64,000 nt of DNA from Chrysaora quinquecirrha. Lineage: Eukaryota; Cnidaria; Scyphozoa; Semaeostomeae; Pelagiidae. The stretch lies in NCBI GenBank assembly GCA_014526335.1, contig JACTAT010000328.1:177830-241829 (forward strand), written 5' to 3'. Positions 28,188-43,100 of this stretch are shown one piece after another. Under the pieces are notes generated by a model. The model did not search any database, had not been told where the DNA came from, and worked only from the letters and a program-made list of their open reading frames with translations. Made by a program: the position numbers and the translations under genes. Each line of letters opens with the position of its first letter. The stretch's first letter is position 1.

Positions 28188-31100
28188 CTATAAGCCGACA
28201 TTATCATCATCAGAAATACTATCCATTACTTCAGGTAAAGGTGTTTTCCAATAATTGAAAGTTGAGAAATCAGGTGAAACGGTGTCTACCGCTTTTGCTG
28301 GTGTTAATGCTGGAAACATTTGATCAACCAAGCTCACCAGTTTCTCATATCTAAATGAAATTAGATGATCATTAAAATGTAATACATAAGGCAAAATTAA
28401 GTGGAAACGCGAGGAGTACTAGTTGCCATTTATTGAAACTTCGCTAGACGAACACCCTTAAGGCTTAAAGATCAAACATTGCTTGTCAAACATTTGAAAG
28501 CAAATCTTTTACCGTTTGGTCAGGTCGCAAACATTGCTCGTCAAACATTTTTTGCTTTCGTCAAGCAAAAATATTCTCGAACTTTTTCAAAAACACTGCC
28601 CAGCAAATTGTGCTTGCAAAGCAATGTTTTGTGACGTGACCAAACATTCAAATATCACTTGATATGCAAATTGCAAATGTTAGAAAAACAATGTTAAATT
28701 ATTCAGCTAGGGCCTAAAGATCAGAAATGTAAGCAATTACTCATGAAAGACTAAGGCAGAATGTGAAACTGTCCTCAGATCCTTGAGATGTTATTACATT
28801 CGTCAATGTTCTATCTAGAACGGGCAATAGCTCGAATACTGTAGTACTATAGTTCTACTATGTAACGTTGGTAGCTGGGCTAAGTACCGAAAATGAATGC
28901 AGTTAGGATCATATCACACGTGCACAAATAAATATTCGGCCCAATATGATTTACCAGCCACACAATTCTCAAATGTCAAATCGCTTTTATTGGAGCTCAT
29001 CAGTGACGTGTACGAATCCACATTTTTCAGATCCAAACTTGGCCTATAAGGTGTTTGAATTATCGAAATACGTGTGGGCAACACCAAAGGATAATTTCTG
29101 AAAAAGATTATAAGAAGGATGAAAAACTTACGAAGATGAGAAGGCATTTGTGAGTTCATGTTTTATTTCTCCCTGAAAAACAACATTGTAAACTCACTCA
29201 GAAAACTGTTGCCTTACCTTAATGTTACCTTGAATTCCCCTACTGCCTAAGAGTGGGAGCACTGCTGAACAATATGAAAATGCGAATAAAAGCTACTGAT
29301 TCAGACCTTAAGAAATGGAAATATAATAGAAGTGTGAAAGTTACTCTTAGAACGGTAAACGTCATAATCTTTTGGGAATTCAGGCGATGGCTACTGATTG
29401 AAATGGTGACGAAGACGAAGAAGAACGTTGACCTCATAATATGGCCTAAAACAGTGAGAAATGAGAACGACATCTTCCTTCAATGCTTGTAGGAGACTTC
29501 TTTGAGAAAAGAAGGATTTTCTGGGGATTTTTTAAAGGATTTCTGGTTTAAAAATAGACATTTAAATTGGACAAAACGACTTTATCATAGAACATAGAAG
29601 GGGCGTGCAAATGAATGGCATGGGCCAAAAAGGGAGAAGGCGGAGACCCGAGAACGGTATCTTCCTTGTAAATGCTTTTGGGAGAATTCTACATAGTATG
29701 AGACAACAAGGGTTTCTGTGGATATTTTCAAGGTTTTTCTCGCTAAAAGGTTGAAATTTACGAGCACCAAGACGACTATATAACGTGGAACAAAATCACA
29801 AAAGGGGCGTGCAAATGGCGTAGGCTACGCCACGCTCGCCGTTTGATCTTTCTAGAGAGAACTTTCTATAGTTCTTTCTCTAGGGTCTAGCACATCTGGA
29901 TAAAAAACTTTAAAAAGAAATGTCTAGTTAAAAGAACATGAAATCAGATGTTTAATCAAACAAGGAGACAACGAGTTCAACTTTGCATTCTACGGAAGAA
30001 AACAAGCATCATGCCCTTATGGCCTAAATTTCCTTGGCTTGGCAATGCTTCGCCAGTCTGTTGGCAAATTTCCAGAAAAAGACAATAAAAGGAAATATAC
30101 GAACCAAACCAACAATTCCTTTCTTCCATGTTTAACACCAAAGTATAACAATCATTCACGACTTATAATCATCATTATTTTTCAGCAAAGTAACCAACTT
30201 ATGTACATCTTCAATCTTGCAAGTTCAGGTGAAATTTTCTACTCCTTTTGAATGACTTTTGGGACGGTGGCATGACCAGTCAGACACACCCATTTCATTG
30301 TCAGGTTATCTCGTTACGTCATCACACATTAAACAGACGTAATCAAAAGGGGATTCCACACAAAAGAGGATACCATTGCAATTGATTCTTAGAAACAGAG
30401 AGGTATAGCGTGATCAGTTGATTATCGATGATGTCCTGTCAATATCTCAACATTGCAGGCATTCACTGATAGCAGGCATGTAGCTAGTTTGTCGAAAAAG
30501 ATAAAAGTTTGGTAGAGCAGTCGATTGCAGAACACTATGAATGAATGAATGAATGAATGAATAAATGAATGAATGGATGAATGAATGAATGAACTATGTT
30601 GAGCAATCAGGACTGATTAAACCGAGGGGGCAATTCACTCCTAGAAAATCTCGTACATAACTCTACTGTTTTCATTACAATCCCTGGAAAATCCTTTTGT
30701 TTTAGTGGAAATCCGTACCCCTCTGAAGAAATGAAAAGCCCCTTTGATGAAATACCAGAAAGGAACACAATTTATAGTTTGTATGATTTCTTACCTTGTA
30801 ATTAATTGTAAAAATTCGAGAAATTGGTATTCCTAATGCTCTGTATGCCCAGACGTCCTGCAATGCAAATGAAATTAATAACACATGGCTAAGCGTTGCT
30901 AGTAAGCTGGTAATAGGATTGGGCAAGACTAAGGGTCCCAGAATTGAGCAAAAGAGTTGCATAATGATACACATATGCTCCTTGTGGTACCTCTAATAAG
31001 AAGGACCATTAAAGCTTAACTATGGACTGGATCATATGAAAAACAGTGACCTCAATCAAAGCAAAGGATAGATCAAAGATATAGCAATCTTTTCACAACC

Positions 31101-34100
31101 AACGTCTTCTTAAAATCGGAAAAACAGCGGGCCTTGGCTGCTAGCTTGACTACTGGGGAGAAATGGCATATCTCCTGTTCACTGGGAGTAGAAAATTTTC
31201 GGGGGCTGAAGAAATAGGAAGAGTAGAAAAGCATCGAAATTATATCTAAAACAATAGGCTTTTCCAATTATGGGGCCAAAGCCCCTCAGCCCAAAGACTG
31301 CAACGGTCCTGTTGCTGTCTTCTGGAGAAGGCAAGAGGCACAATGATTTGAATGCAATCATATTTTAGCCGGCAGCAGAAACCTTGGAAATCCTACTGTT
31401 ACACACGAAGGATCTAATTTAGACTATGTCACTAGAAAATCGCAAAGTAAAAATGAAATACGAAACAGCATAAACAAAATGACAATAATCTTACATTGAC
31501 TCTGTTTCCAAATCCAGAGAAAAATGGATTTCTTGTTGGTGGGAAAATATTTCGAATATCCTTCATGCAAGCAATTTTGAAAATTTCAGGTTTCTTTTCA
31601 ATCACCTCTCTGCGAATAAACATTGAAATAAATCCACCAGTCAATCAACAAATCAAATCAAATCAGCAACTATAATCATGTTCAATCACGGTGTAATCAT
31701 CTCATTCAATCAGTGAGTCAATAAGTTAACTATTTAATCACAAGAAATTCAATGAAGTGACAATTCAAGCAAATCAACCCATCGTTTATTGGAAATCATA
31801 ATCACTCATCAATTGATCATAAATCAGTAAGCACAAAAACACAGCATCCATCAATGATCGACGATGAATCGCACAACTTATCATACGATCAGTGATTTCA
31901 TGATGCAATCACATGATTGTCAAATAAATCTGAATCATTCAATCAAATAATTAATCAGCCCTTATCCCTCAAAAGCCCATCAAACGATCAATCAACCCGA
32001 ATCAATCATCAATCGGTTAAACAATCAGTCAACACAAATCACTCATAAATCAATCAAACAATCAATCAACCCTAATATTTCTTCAATCAATCAAAAAAGT
32101 CCATAAACAAAGAAAGCAAATAGTTCTAAAAAATATAAGCGCTGATTAATCACTGTTCTCAAATCAGTCAATCACCCAATCAACATGAATTACTCATCAA
32201 TGAGTAACTGGACTAACTAAAAAAGCAACTAATCATGAACAAAAATATCAGACAATCAAAACACAATAAATGATATCATGATACAATCACCAAACTACAA
32301 AATCAACCTACATCAACGAATCACTCTAATCAAATCAAAAAACCTAACACTTGAGATCACAAACAGATAAGTAGACCAAAAAAACATAGATCATTTGCAA
32401 AATCAAACTTCTAAGCAATGCTTAAAAACTTGCACAACAAATCAATCTTGCAAACAATTTATAAATGGGTCGATCATAAATTAATCGATCACGAATCAAC
32501 AAATCAATCAATAAATCAACTAATCACAAGTATGATTAATCATCCAATCACCCAAACAACAAAAGATATTAACTAGAATCAACGAGAAGAGAAGTCAACA
32601 GGGTTTGAAAACCTTACCTTTGAAATGCTTTGACCAACGATGTTGGGGAAAGGAAAACAGGGCCATCAGGCAACGTCTCTTCACCTTGTCGGACACTTTT
32701 GAGGAAATCCCGAGTTATCTGGGCCTAAAACAGGTTGGAATAATTTTCAAATGACATCTTATTGTTAGAAAGGTTTACTAATTGAACAAGATCACTAAAG
32801 AATTTATAATAAAAGCTAAATGTCATCTATCAACTGTCTATAGAGTAAGGGGATGCAACAGGGTTCATTTTAGCTCTCAACTTGCAATGATAGCCAATTT
32901 TTGCAGTGATAAATCTTATTGTACAGTTATAAATTCAAATCTTATGCAGTGATAATTGTTAATATTACTGCTATAATAGATATTAGATAATAGATATAAC
33001 AAGGGGTAGTCACATGATTACCCATCTTTAACCCGCCCAACAAAACTGCAATATCAGGATTAAGGCATCCAGGCATACATGGTTCTAGAGTTGTGGAGAT
33101 TGAAGAGAATATACAGAGAAAGCATGGATGTCATGTAGGAATTCAAGGATTAACCATATAAAAAGCAAAAACATTGCTCAGTGCTGGAGATGAATGCTCC
33201 CCACTTGCATCCACAATGCCAAGACAATGTGGCTGAGGCGTCGCATCTTACGGTGGTTCCCGTTACAGGAAATCGCTATTCTCCCGTGAATCTTCGGCCA
33301 GCCAAGGGGGTGGGACTATGCGGCCCCCAGACCATATGCTTACGCTTGGATATCCCGCCAGCTTCCGACTCACACACTGAACAATTACTATATACGCAGT
33401 CTTTATACTAACAGAATTCTTCCAATGAATCAAGATAATTGTGGGAAAAACTATTTCGCGCATGCGCGTGCTCATCTACACTCGCAAGTGGAATCGAAGT
33501 TGCTGCAGCATGAGCGACCGGCAAATCTCAATTATTTGTTTAACAATGTTAGGATGTTAGATCGTTTGGCTACGGCCTTAGAATATATACCGGGCTGCAG
33601 CCAAACAAAAACACTTTAGAAAATCTCACAAACCTGCCCGATTGCTCTTGCAGAGAGATACATGAATTTATAACCATTTTTCTCGATGTTTGTGAAAAGA
33701 CCAGTGACGCCATTTTGAGACCAATCTTTTCCAACAAGAGGGAGAATTTGTCCAAAAACATCAGATTTTGTGATTGTACCATCAATATCTGAGATGACGA
33801 TTCTGTCATAATAATTCCAAAGGTATATGCGAGCACTGCAGCAAGCTGTTCCCTAAAAATGAAATGATATTAACGAGTAACAAATTAAGGAGGAAAATCT
33901 GCTAGAGGAAGGAGGATATATGTCTTATGGATGGACGTGGATGTTCCACCGAGATTTTACAGGCCCACCAGCTTACAATGTATACGCAAACCCTATATTA
34001 TGGGTAATAATAAGCGAAATATTACAGAAAGAAAATAGGCCTATGGATTGCACTAGTACGTCTTCATCTCGATGCCAGCACTATTCGGACTATAAATTGC

Positions 34101-37100
34101 ACTTACGTTAAGTTATCTTCAATTTCCCAACCTCATATTATGGTGTTTTTACTTTTAAGTCATACCCATGTTTTCAGGTACAGTACAGTGTTTCTCGGTT
34201 TTGAGATACTGCCTGCCTCAATATCAGAGCTGAAAACCCAACCATATGGTTGGCACATTGCTACTCATAGCAAAATTATACTTAGAACTCAATCCTCAGG
34301 GCTAATTTGGACGAAAATAAAGCTATATCTTGATGTTGCTGCAAACTGTGACAATGATTGATCTTGGAAAAAGTTATAGAAGGGGAATCGATAGAGTTAG
34401 ATAGATAGAGAAATGGTGTGTAATATTTCCAAGTAAGAAATTGGCCCTGGCTAAGCTCTAGGTTTATCTTGAGAATCATGTACCTGATATTGAGTTGTGA
34501 CGGAAAACGTGATATCATTGCCACCATCTTTAAGACCAAGTGATTCCCATTGACTTGATGTTAGTCTTGTAACTTTCTTATATCTTTCTTTGATCCTTAT
34601 TTTTGTTTCTGAATTCATGTCATTGGTATTTTCTGATTCTGCTTTTGATTGTCTTTGTCGATGATGTCTTTCATGTTTCTTGATATTATTACTCTCTTCT
34701 TCATCTGAAGATTCCTAAATCAAAATTGACAAGAATTTCAATTCAGATTTCATTTTCAGTAGATGAAGTTGGAGCCAGGTCTTCACAAGAGCCTATACAA
34801 GCCCAACGGGAAAATGGTGGATTAGTGCAGAGAGTGCATACGCTCCTGGGTAGCAAGCAAGCAAGCAAGCAATCTTAATTTGTTAACGCAGGTCAGGGGT
34901 TCTGGCAGCTGTCTAGCTGATGTGGACCTGCAGCTTGTGCCCCTAGACTGATATTCTAGAACGAATACCTTAGATGCTCATTTAGCGACCTCAGAAGGAT
35001 GGACTGCTGAGCTGACTGTAGGCTTGTGGAAAGTGGTCCTGATGAGATTCGAATACACAACCTCACGATCATTAGCCGAACGCCTTGACCACTTTGCCAC
35101 ATCACCACTCTGAAAATTTGGGAAACTTATTCCAGGAACCCGCAGCTTTTGCCGATGAAGGGACGAGAAAAGGCTCTAGGACTGGGGACAAAACTTGAAA
35201 TACATGGAAGTTGGAGGAGGATCTTTCAATGCTGCTCGCTTGGGGCCCAGTTAGTTATTGTATCTTTGAAAGGAAACCATGATGGGATCCATAAAAGAGA
35301 GAAAGGTCAGCAACCAAGCAGAACTTCAGTCTGACACAGCTAGCTGTAGATTGCTATGTGATGTGGATACTTTAGCAGCGACATGAGACCTTTTAAGGGT
35401 GCGACAGCGGAAAGGGTAGCCCTGGCAGTTCTCTGTCCTAGTTGGGGGTCACATTCTGTCAAAATTTGCAAAGACTATATATTAGCTACGGCTCTTTCTT
35501 TTGGGTCCTAAGTTCGAGGGAGCATGGGAACATCCGAAATGCATCCAGGAAACAAGGGAAGTTGACAAAATTAAAAGGGAACGAGGGAACATCGGGAAAC
35601 AGGGATCAGGTAAAATCCTCCCCATCAATTCGCTTGACCATCAATCTGAGAGATAATCCTACAGAACTCCGGGGAAAGAGGGGATTTTCTAAAGTGAAAG
35701 GGGGAGCATAAACAACCCGAGAGGTGAGCGAGGGAAATTGCAAACAACAAATACGAGAATTCCCTTAAAGATTATGTTTATATTCATACGTACAGGTTCA
35801 TCATTTCCTGTTCTCCATGAAAACCATCCTTTTCTCTGCAACAAAAAACATTTTACGAAATCAGACATTTATCGAATTAACATCTGTTGATCCAATCAAT
35901 TTCAACTTACATCTTTGAAGACATATTGATAGGATAAAGTGTTGAAAACAAAAGTCAATGAGCAAAGTAGGAAAGTTTAAATTAATAAAAACGCAAAAAT
36001 ATGGAATGATTTTCAGAGTTAAGAATATCCTTACAAGACTAAAGAACAGGTCTGAAGAACAAGACTAAGAAAGACTTATAATTTCACGACAAAGAAGCAG
36101 GGACTATTGGTCTGGACTCTGAATAGACCGTGGACCTGGCTCCTGGACTGTGGAATAGAATCTTAGACAATGACTGACCGAGAGGTCTTAGGACGTTTAA
36201 AAACATAACACAACAGCGACCAGACCAATGGAAAGAAACGACCAATAACTGTTTTAAATGACTATATTGTTTAACGACCACTGGAAGTGAAGGCAGAGCA
36301 ATTTAAAGGCAGAGGTCCATGATGCACAGTCCGTTAGATGTAGAGCTCCTTGCCAGGCACAAGTCCTTGCGAGGCAATGGTCAAAGACGGGCGTAGGCTA
36401 GTATCATTATAATGTACTATCTTCTAAAACGATAAGGATACCTAAAGAATATAGTCAGAATACCTTTCTCGGCATGTGTTGTTGCTTCAGAGAAACCATG
36501 GTATTCTGAAATAACAGGCAACAAATATCAAGTACAACAGTCAGTGGGTAATGAAGAATGGCATGAAAAGTCACATGGTCTTCTGCCCACTGTCCCTTAA
36601 AACTCTTATCCTTATGAAACATCTTTGTCTCTGAAAGTTAGCAAATTCAAGTAATATTGTCAATTGGTATAAGTATAGTGTAGGCCATTTGTATTCCCAA
36701 GTCGCTAAAAAGTGCCTAAGTGCCACATTATCCATACATGTTTATAGTTGTCCCAAAACATGTTTCAACCATTTTAGAAGTTTATAAACGCAATCTGTTC
36801 GTTTAGAAATTCGTCTAATGCTCTGAACTATTGCAGTTGCATATGTGTTTAATGCTGATGCCCCTATTCCACGAAAAACTTCATATTTTCTTATTCTGGA
36901 GCAGGAGCGCCGGAAGCATGGGGCAGTAGGGGTGATTTTCCCCTTACCATCATAAAAATTTGAAATTCTTTGATTTTCCTATTGCTTTGCCCTGAATTTG
37001 TTGCTTTTGCCCCAGCTGCCTGTTGCCCCGATGCCACGGGCATCGTTCTGGAGTGCTAAAAACTGTCTTGAAGGGGCTGCGGTATTCTAATCTAACTAAC

Positions 37101-40100
37101 TCGTGATGTAAAAAAAGTCAGTGAAATCAGGATTCGAACCCCAGTCATGGTAGCATCACTGTCAAAGTCTCTACTTTAGAGATCCTATCGACTGGCGCTA
37201 AATACAACATTTCATCTTCAACTGTCTCGAAACTTTGATAAGTATTCATAGTCCTTACCCTGCAGAGTGGTTTCTGGAAGATGACGAAAGACATAATGTA
37301 TGGAGCAGCAACTTGCCAATTATAGTATCTATAAATAATAACAATTGATAATCATCAGAAACTGCAATGATTAAGAAAGACAACAGAGAAAAGAAATACG
37401 AAATATATATGAAATACTTGGAATGAAATGTAAATTAATGAAACGTTACTTTTTGTCCATTTTAACAACAAGTTTTGGATCATTCAAAATATTTGGGTTT
37501 TTGCAAAATTCATCATAAGAAACCATTGATTCTTTGAATTTTTCTACAAAAAAATAAGTGTGAAAAATTTAGAAACACCATTACTAATACAATGTCAGTT
37601 TTATTACGTGCTGGTAACCCATCCGCACTATGATCCGCACCACAAATGCTGTATCTAGACCCCCAGCAATTAAGCCCTCTTTTAAGACAAAAATTTGTTG
37701 CACCCCCCTCTCTGTTAAGCTTCAGATATTTGAATAAATGTACAAACCTGAATCAACTTTTCCTCGTTTTAAATCACCACACAATGACATCGAAATCTTT
37801 TTGGCATCCTAAAAGAAACATTTTGATCAAAATTATCAGTTTCGCGAGAAGACAGAGCTCAGAGGATTTCAATTTGACTCATATCAAAACCAGATAGCCA
37901 GATCAACAATCATTAAGCAAAACTACTCATTTATCTATAAAAACTTCTCAAAATACTGGACTTACCCATTTAGGATAAATCTTTCCTTTCCGTAATCATT
38001 CTCGATTGGAGAAACAGGTTTCGAGTCTTGGCCTATGCCAGAATCGATATCTCCTTCTAAAGATACTCCCTGCCTAAAATTTAATTCAAATATTGTAAAA
38101 AGCTAGAAGGCAGAGAGACGTCAGTGAAATATGGTATTCAAGTTAGTCAGAGCTATAATAACATTACTCAAGAAACTATCGTATTTCCTCAAATAAGCAC
38201 CCTCCCTTGAAATACCCCCTTAGGGTTGAGCTGCCCATAAGGCTGGTCCCAGAAACTCCTTTTATAGTGTATATGTAAGCTCCTAACAGGAGGAATCAAG
38301 ACACCTTTTGCTAGTGGCTGCAAAACTTAGTTTTCGGCAAAACGTTTATTCAAAAGTTTTCAAATAGTTGCTCCTTTTTGAGACAGATTTTTGAATATGC
38401 ACTGTAACGTCAAGTAACGGTAGGCTGAGTTTCACTTAAAATTTCATCTTATACCAGTTGAATCATCAACGCTAGCGTATCTTGAAGCAAAGATAACTTA
38501 TTTTATAGCAAAATGAAGCAACATATAAGCGGCTTTTTACTGTATCTCATGTATGTTATTATAAAGATTTATAAGGAAAACTACGAACATACACACAATA
38601 AAAGCTTTTTTCGTCATACAGTCCTCAGAGTATAAACATTAGAAACAGAATGAAACAATATTGACTAAGGTGGAATATTTGTGCATATTGTAATATTCTT
38701 ACCTATTCAAGTATAAAGCAGCAACTTCTTCATCAGCTTGTAAAACATCATCAAGATAAAGACCTTCGCCTGACTAAATATAAAACAAGCAAATTTATAT
38801 TAAGTTTTCAAGCTGAAAACAGCAACTCAGGAAGAAGTAAAAGAAAATTTTTTTATTATAAGTATAAAAACATACCTTTGGTCGCGACTTAAAATTCTTG
38901 TCTGTTCGTTTTTTCTTTGCTGCAAAGGAATATTGCAAAATAAATTAAAATGTATTGCAACTTCACAACATTTACATGCATAAACATCAATAATTCACTA
39001 TTGTTAGAAATAAAAAGAGACTGAAAGTGACTAGCACAGGTTTTGAACCTGTGACCACTGACTTGATATCCAACTATGACCTTTGGCTTGGCATCGAACT
39101 GGTACCTCGGGCATGATATCGAACTGTGACCTCTGGTTTGATATTGTAGCAGCTGTGACCTCTGGTTTGATATCGAGCTGTGACCTCTGGCTTGATACCG
39201 AACGGTCACCTCTGACTTGATATTGAACTATGACCTTTGGCTTAATGTCAAACTGTGACCTCTGGCTTGGTATCAAACTGTGACCTCTGGCTTTGTACAT
39301 ACCAAGTGTTCCTATTCCCAATGCTGCCATTCCAACAGTTAAATTTACCCATAAGGTTGTGGGATCATAACATTCGTACATTCGGCACTCAGATTGCAAA
39401 ACGACACAAAAGATGATGATTAAAAAGAAAACTTACTGGAATCTATTTGAGAGAGCTTTTCAACCTTTGCAGCACCCTAAAAAAAAGAAAAAATCTTTAG
39501 CTTTTGCTAGTTTACACATGTTATTAACTGAAACGAATGTAGGATTATCTAAGTCTGAAAATTTCTCCGGCCATAACGACTCTTCTTGCCATTTGCAGAA
39601 CGTATACAACTGAGTCTAATATGGCAGTCGCTGTAAGAGCAAAATATTTGTGTTGCACGTGTTGCAGAGATGAAATTATAGACCCTGGCAAAAGCATCAA
39701 ACATTGTTAATCAAAAAGAAATATGAGAGATTTGCTTATCAACCAAAATGCTTGAACATTTAGCGTCACGAAACTTGCAACAAGCAGAAAATGTTTTCGA
39801 GCAAAAACATTGTTAAACAAAATCTACTCGTCAAGTAGTAATTTGAAACATGAGCAAACGGTCAGACATTTGTTGTGAAGAAAATAATGTTTAACAAACA
39901 ATGTTTGACCGTTTCGCCAGGACCTTACAGGAATTGAACTTTGCTATGAGACCGTGTTGTATCGCAAGTCGCAGTTTAAATTGTACCGTGCAACACTAGC
40001 TTAGACAACACATCAACAGTTGAATGCAAGGCAGCGTGAGCAACAATGTTTGATAGTTTGGCCAGGACCTTACAGCAGACAATTGGACTTTGTTACGCAA

Positions 40101-43100
40101 TGGCTTTGCAACATAAGTTGCACTGATAATTGTACCGTGCAACACTAGTTTTGACAACATATCAACAGTTGAATGCAAGACAACGTGAGCAACAATGTTT
40201 GATAGTTTGGCCAGGACCTTACAGGAGACAATTGGACTTTGTTACGCAATGGCTTTGCAACATAAGTTGCACTGAAAATTGTACCGTGCAACACTAGTTT
40301 TGACAACACATCAACAGTTGAATGCAAGACAACGTGAGCAACAATGTTTGATAGTTTGGCCAGGACCTTACAGGAGACAATTGGACTTTGTTACGCAATG
40401 GCTTTGCAACATAAGTTGCACTGAAAATTGTACCGTGCAACACTACCTTCAACATAAAGAAGAGTTAAATGCAGCACAACGGGACAAACAACGAACGTCT
40501 GATCGTTTGGCCAGGACCTAATAGGAGGTAATCGAACTTTGTCTCGCAACGATGCTGTTACAAAAGTTGCAGTGAAAATTGCATCGTGTAGCACTAGCTT
40601 CAACATGAAAAGAAGAGTTGTATGCCAGACAACATACCTGTGGCAATTCACCCCATTTCCAAGTGACTTCATCAGACTTCTCACTTTCACTGATTTGCAA
40701 TGATGATAATTCTACTTCGGTATCGCTCAAAACTTTTCGTGGGTCAATTTCATGTTCAACTTTTGAATTTTCCATGTCAATATCTGACAATGGATATTCA
40801 TGCATATTTCGTAAATATAATTCAGGACCATAAGGAGAGCTGGATGCCTAAATAAGAAAAATAACAGCATGATAACACAAAAAGTTGACAGAATGCTGTA
40901 TTCATGCTTGTAGATCATATTATATTCGTTTTCATCAAATGTTTATTTGTTGGAAATTTGCTGATAAGAACCTGATGATCATAACAAAATAAACAAAGAC
41001 ACCTTCCTTGATTCGCATTCCAAATCCTCTTTTCGATAATACGTCCTGCGCATTCAACTTTTATTTGGGAGATAGTGAGCATGTTTATTATCAGAAGCAG
41101 TTGCCCCTCGCAAAATCTACAAATTTGAGAACTTCAAATCACGCAAACTTTCCAGAAAATAAGTTGGAGTAACTGTTACCAGAGGAGGCGAACTGCAGTC
41201 AGAAGTCTCATTTGGGGGGCACAGCCCCCATGCTTCCCTGCAGCTACTACGGGGGGCGACGACGCCAGACAAATTTAGAATTGATTATATAGCATTTCTT
41301 CTTGTAAAATTTCAAATGGTGGACACTGCAGAATATTCGGGGACATATCTCTTGATTTAGAAAAAAGCGTCCTTTTCATTTCGTTGTTATCACTCAAAAA
41401 GCTATATTCCGTCCAACATGGGGCACCCTTCTAGTGTGCATCTCTGAAATTTTCATCCGCTACCCACATGCATGCTTTCTGTGCTTTATCATCAATTCAC
41501 ATCATTTCTTTATCCTTTCATCGCCATTTTAACGCAACTATCGTAAAGTTGTGGCTACACCTAGGAGACACGTCAGGCGCGATGTATTCTGTGTGTCTCC
41601 CAAGGGGCTAAACATACGAGTGACAAGCGAAGCGAGCAACATGTCCTCCGAGTCAAGGAGACAAGATATATGTATGTTGTCTCCAATAAACATTCGTGTG
41701 TCATTCGCTACAAATTTTGTCAGACATTACAAAGTTTCCGAGGAGGCTAAACTGGGAGACATCAAGGGAACGTTTCATGCACGACAGTAACGTCCGCATG
41801 TCTCCAAGTTTAGCCAGACCTTAAGATTAACTGCCTGCGTATAGACTACCTAAACCGCGCACATTCAGACTGATGATCAAACGCAAGCCTTGAGGTGGAA
41901 TAAATAACTTGTGTTCGTTTCGACAAATCAAAAATAAAACGGATAGTCACCTGATCTTCACTATCTGACAGCGTGATTCTTCTTTGCATATTGCCATTTG
42001 GTATTGGTATGCTTTTCGATGTGCCTTGCTCATTCAATGATCGTTTTGAAGGGCTCTGCAAAATATGATTGTGTAATGATTGGTACAAAAGGAGTTTCCT
42101 AGGGGGGGTCTTCTAGCAATAGTTTACAACACAACAGATTTGCTAGCAGTTTTTTCGAACAGCCTTAAACTCAAAGCTAAATCTTTCTAGCAAGGATATG
42201 ATAGTCTGTTGCCTTCAAATTTTATCCTGGTCTTGTTACTATTCATAAATTGTCTCTGAGATATGGTAATTGCGAAGAAAAACGGAAACATCTTTGAGCA
42301 CATGAAAGCCTTTTCGTCTAACACTCCTCTGAGTATGAACATCAATAAGCTGCAATGGCCAGTCAAAATTCATCCTAAGACAGAATCCAATCGAGAAAAA
42401 GAGCTTTTTCTGTCTACACATTGTTGATTGCTGTACTTCAATCCACACATGGGTTTATTTTCTATCACAGTAATTTTGTTGGTCTATTTCTCAGACTGAC
42501 GATTTTACACTGAGGAGTGACAACCGAAAAGGCTTGTTTGGTTGTTTCAGTTTGTCGAAATGCTCAAAAGTCATACACCAATTGAAATGCACCCTGAAAT
42601 TTACCATGCACTAAAAGTACAATTGCATCTGAACTGTAAACAGTAACACTGCAAATTGCAAGTTTTTTCAATCGTTCTTGCAATTTGATACTTACATTTG
42701 GTATGCTTTTCTCTCCTGTTACATTTTCGATTTTGCCATCAACTTCAACAATCTGCACAGTGCTATTTTTCTTCTAACTTTATCACTTTGTTTGGCAGCA
42801 TTGTCAAGCCCAGCATCTGTTGTTTCGTTTTGAAACTGAAGTGAATCAGCAGTTTCATCAACTTTAATGGTTAATCGATGGTCAACATTTTTCTCTTTGC
42901 TATTGTCTTTAGCATCATCTTTAAAATTTGCATCCTTGAAAAGAATTTGTCAGTTTATAAGTTGAAAATCTTCAAAAACCATGGAGAATGAAGTACCATG
43001 GTGTGACTTAGTGGATAATGCTCCTGGGTTGGCTAATAAAGAAGATGCTATAGCAATGTGTTCTAAGCCAGCTAGCTTGTATGATCAATACCACAGCAAG

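Noticed and set aside
33181..33411. Open frame [10 protein letters not shown]..., found also at 60590-60360
   Set aside because: It is conserved because the DNA is conserved. The substitutions do not favour third positions, the reverse strand is equally conserved, and the block has RNA-gene features.
35033..35107. Functional tRNA gene
   Set aside because: A and B boxes are visible but the acceptor stem does not pair well, and similar heads occur in SINE-like repeats.
39031..39399. Minus-strand frame with repeating DIKPKV and SSQRSQ words
   Set aside because: Translation of the 24-bp minisatellite in a lipin intron; no splice context.
39991..40637. CRISPR-like regular repeat
   Set aside because: The units are contiguous 149-bp tandems without spacers, in a eukaryotic intron.
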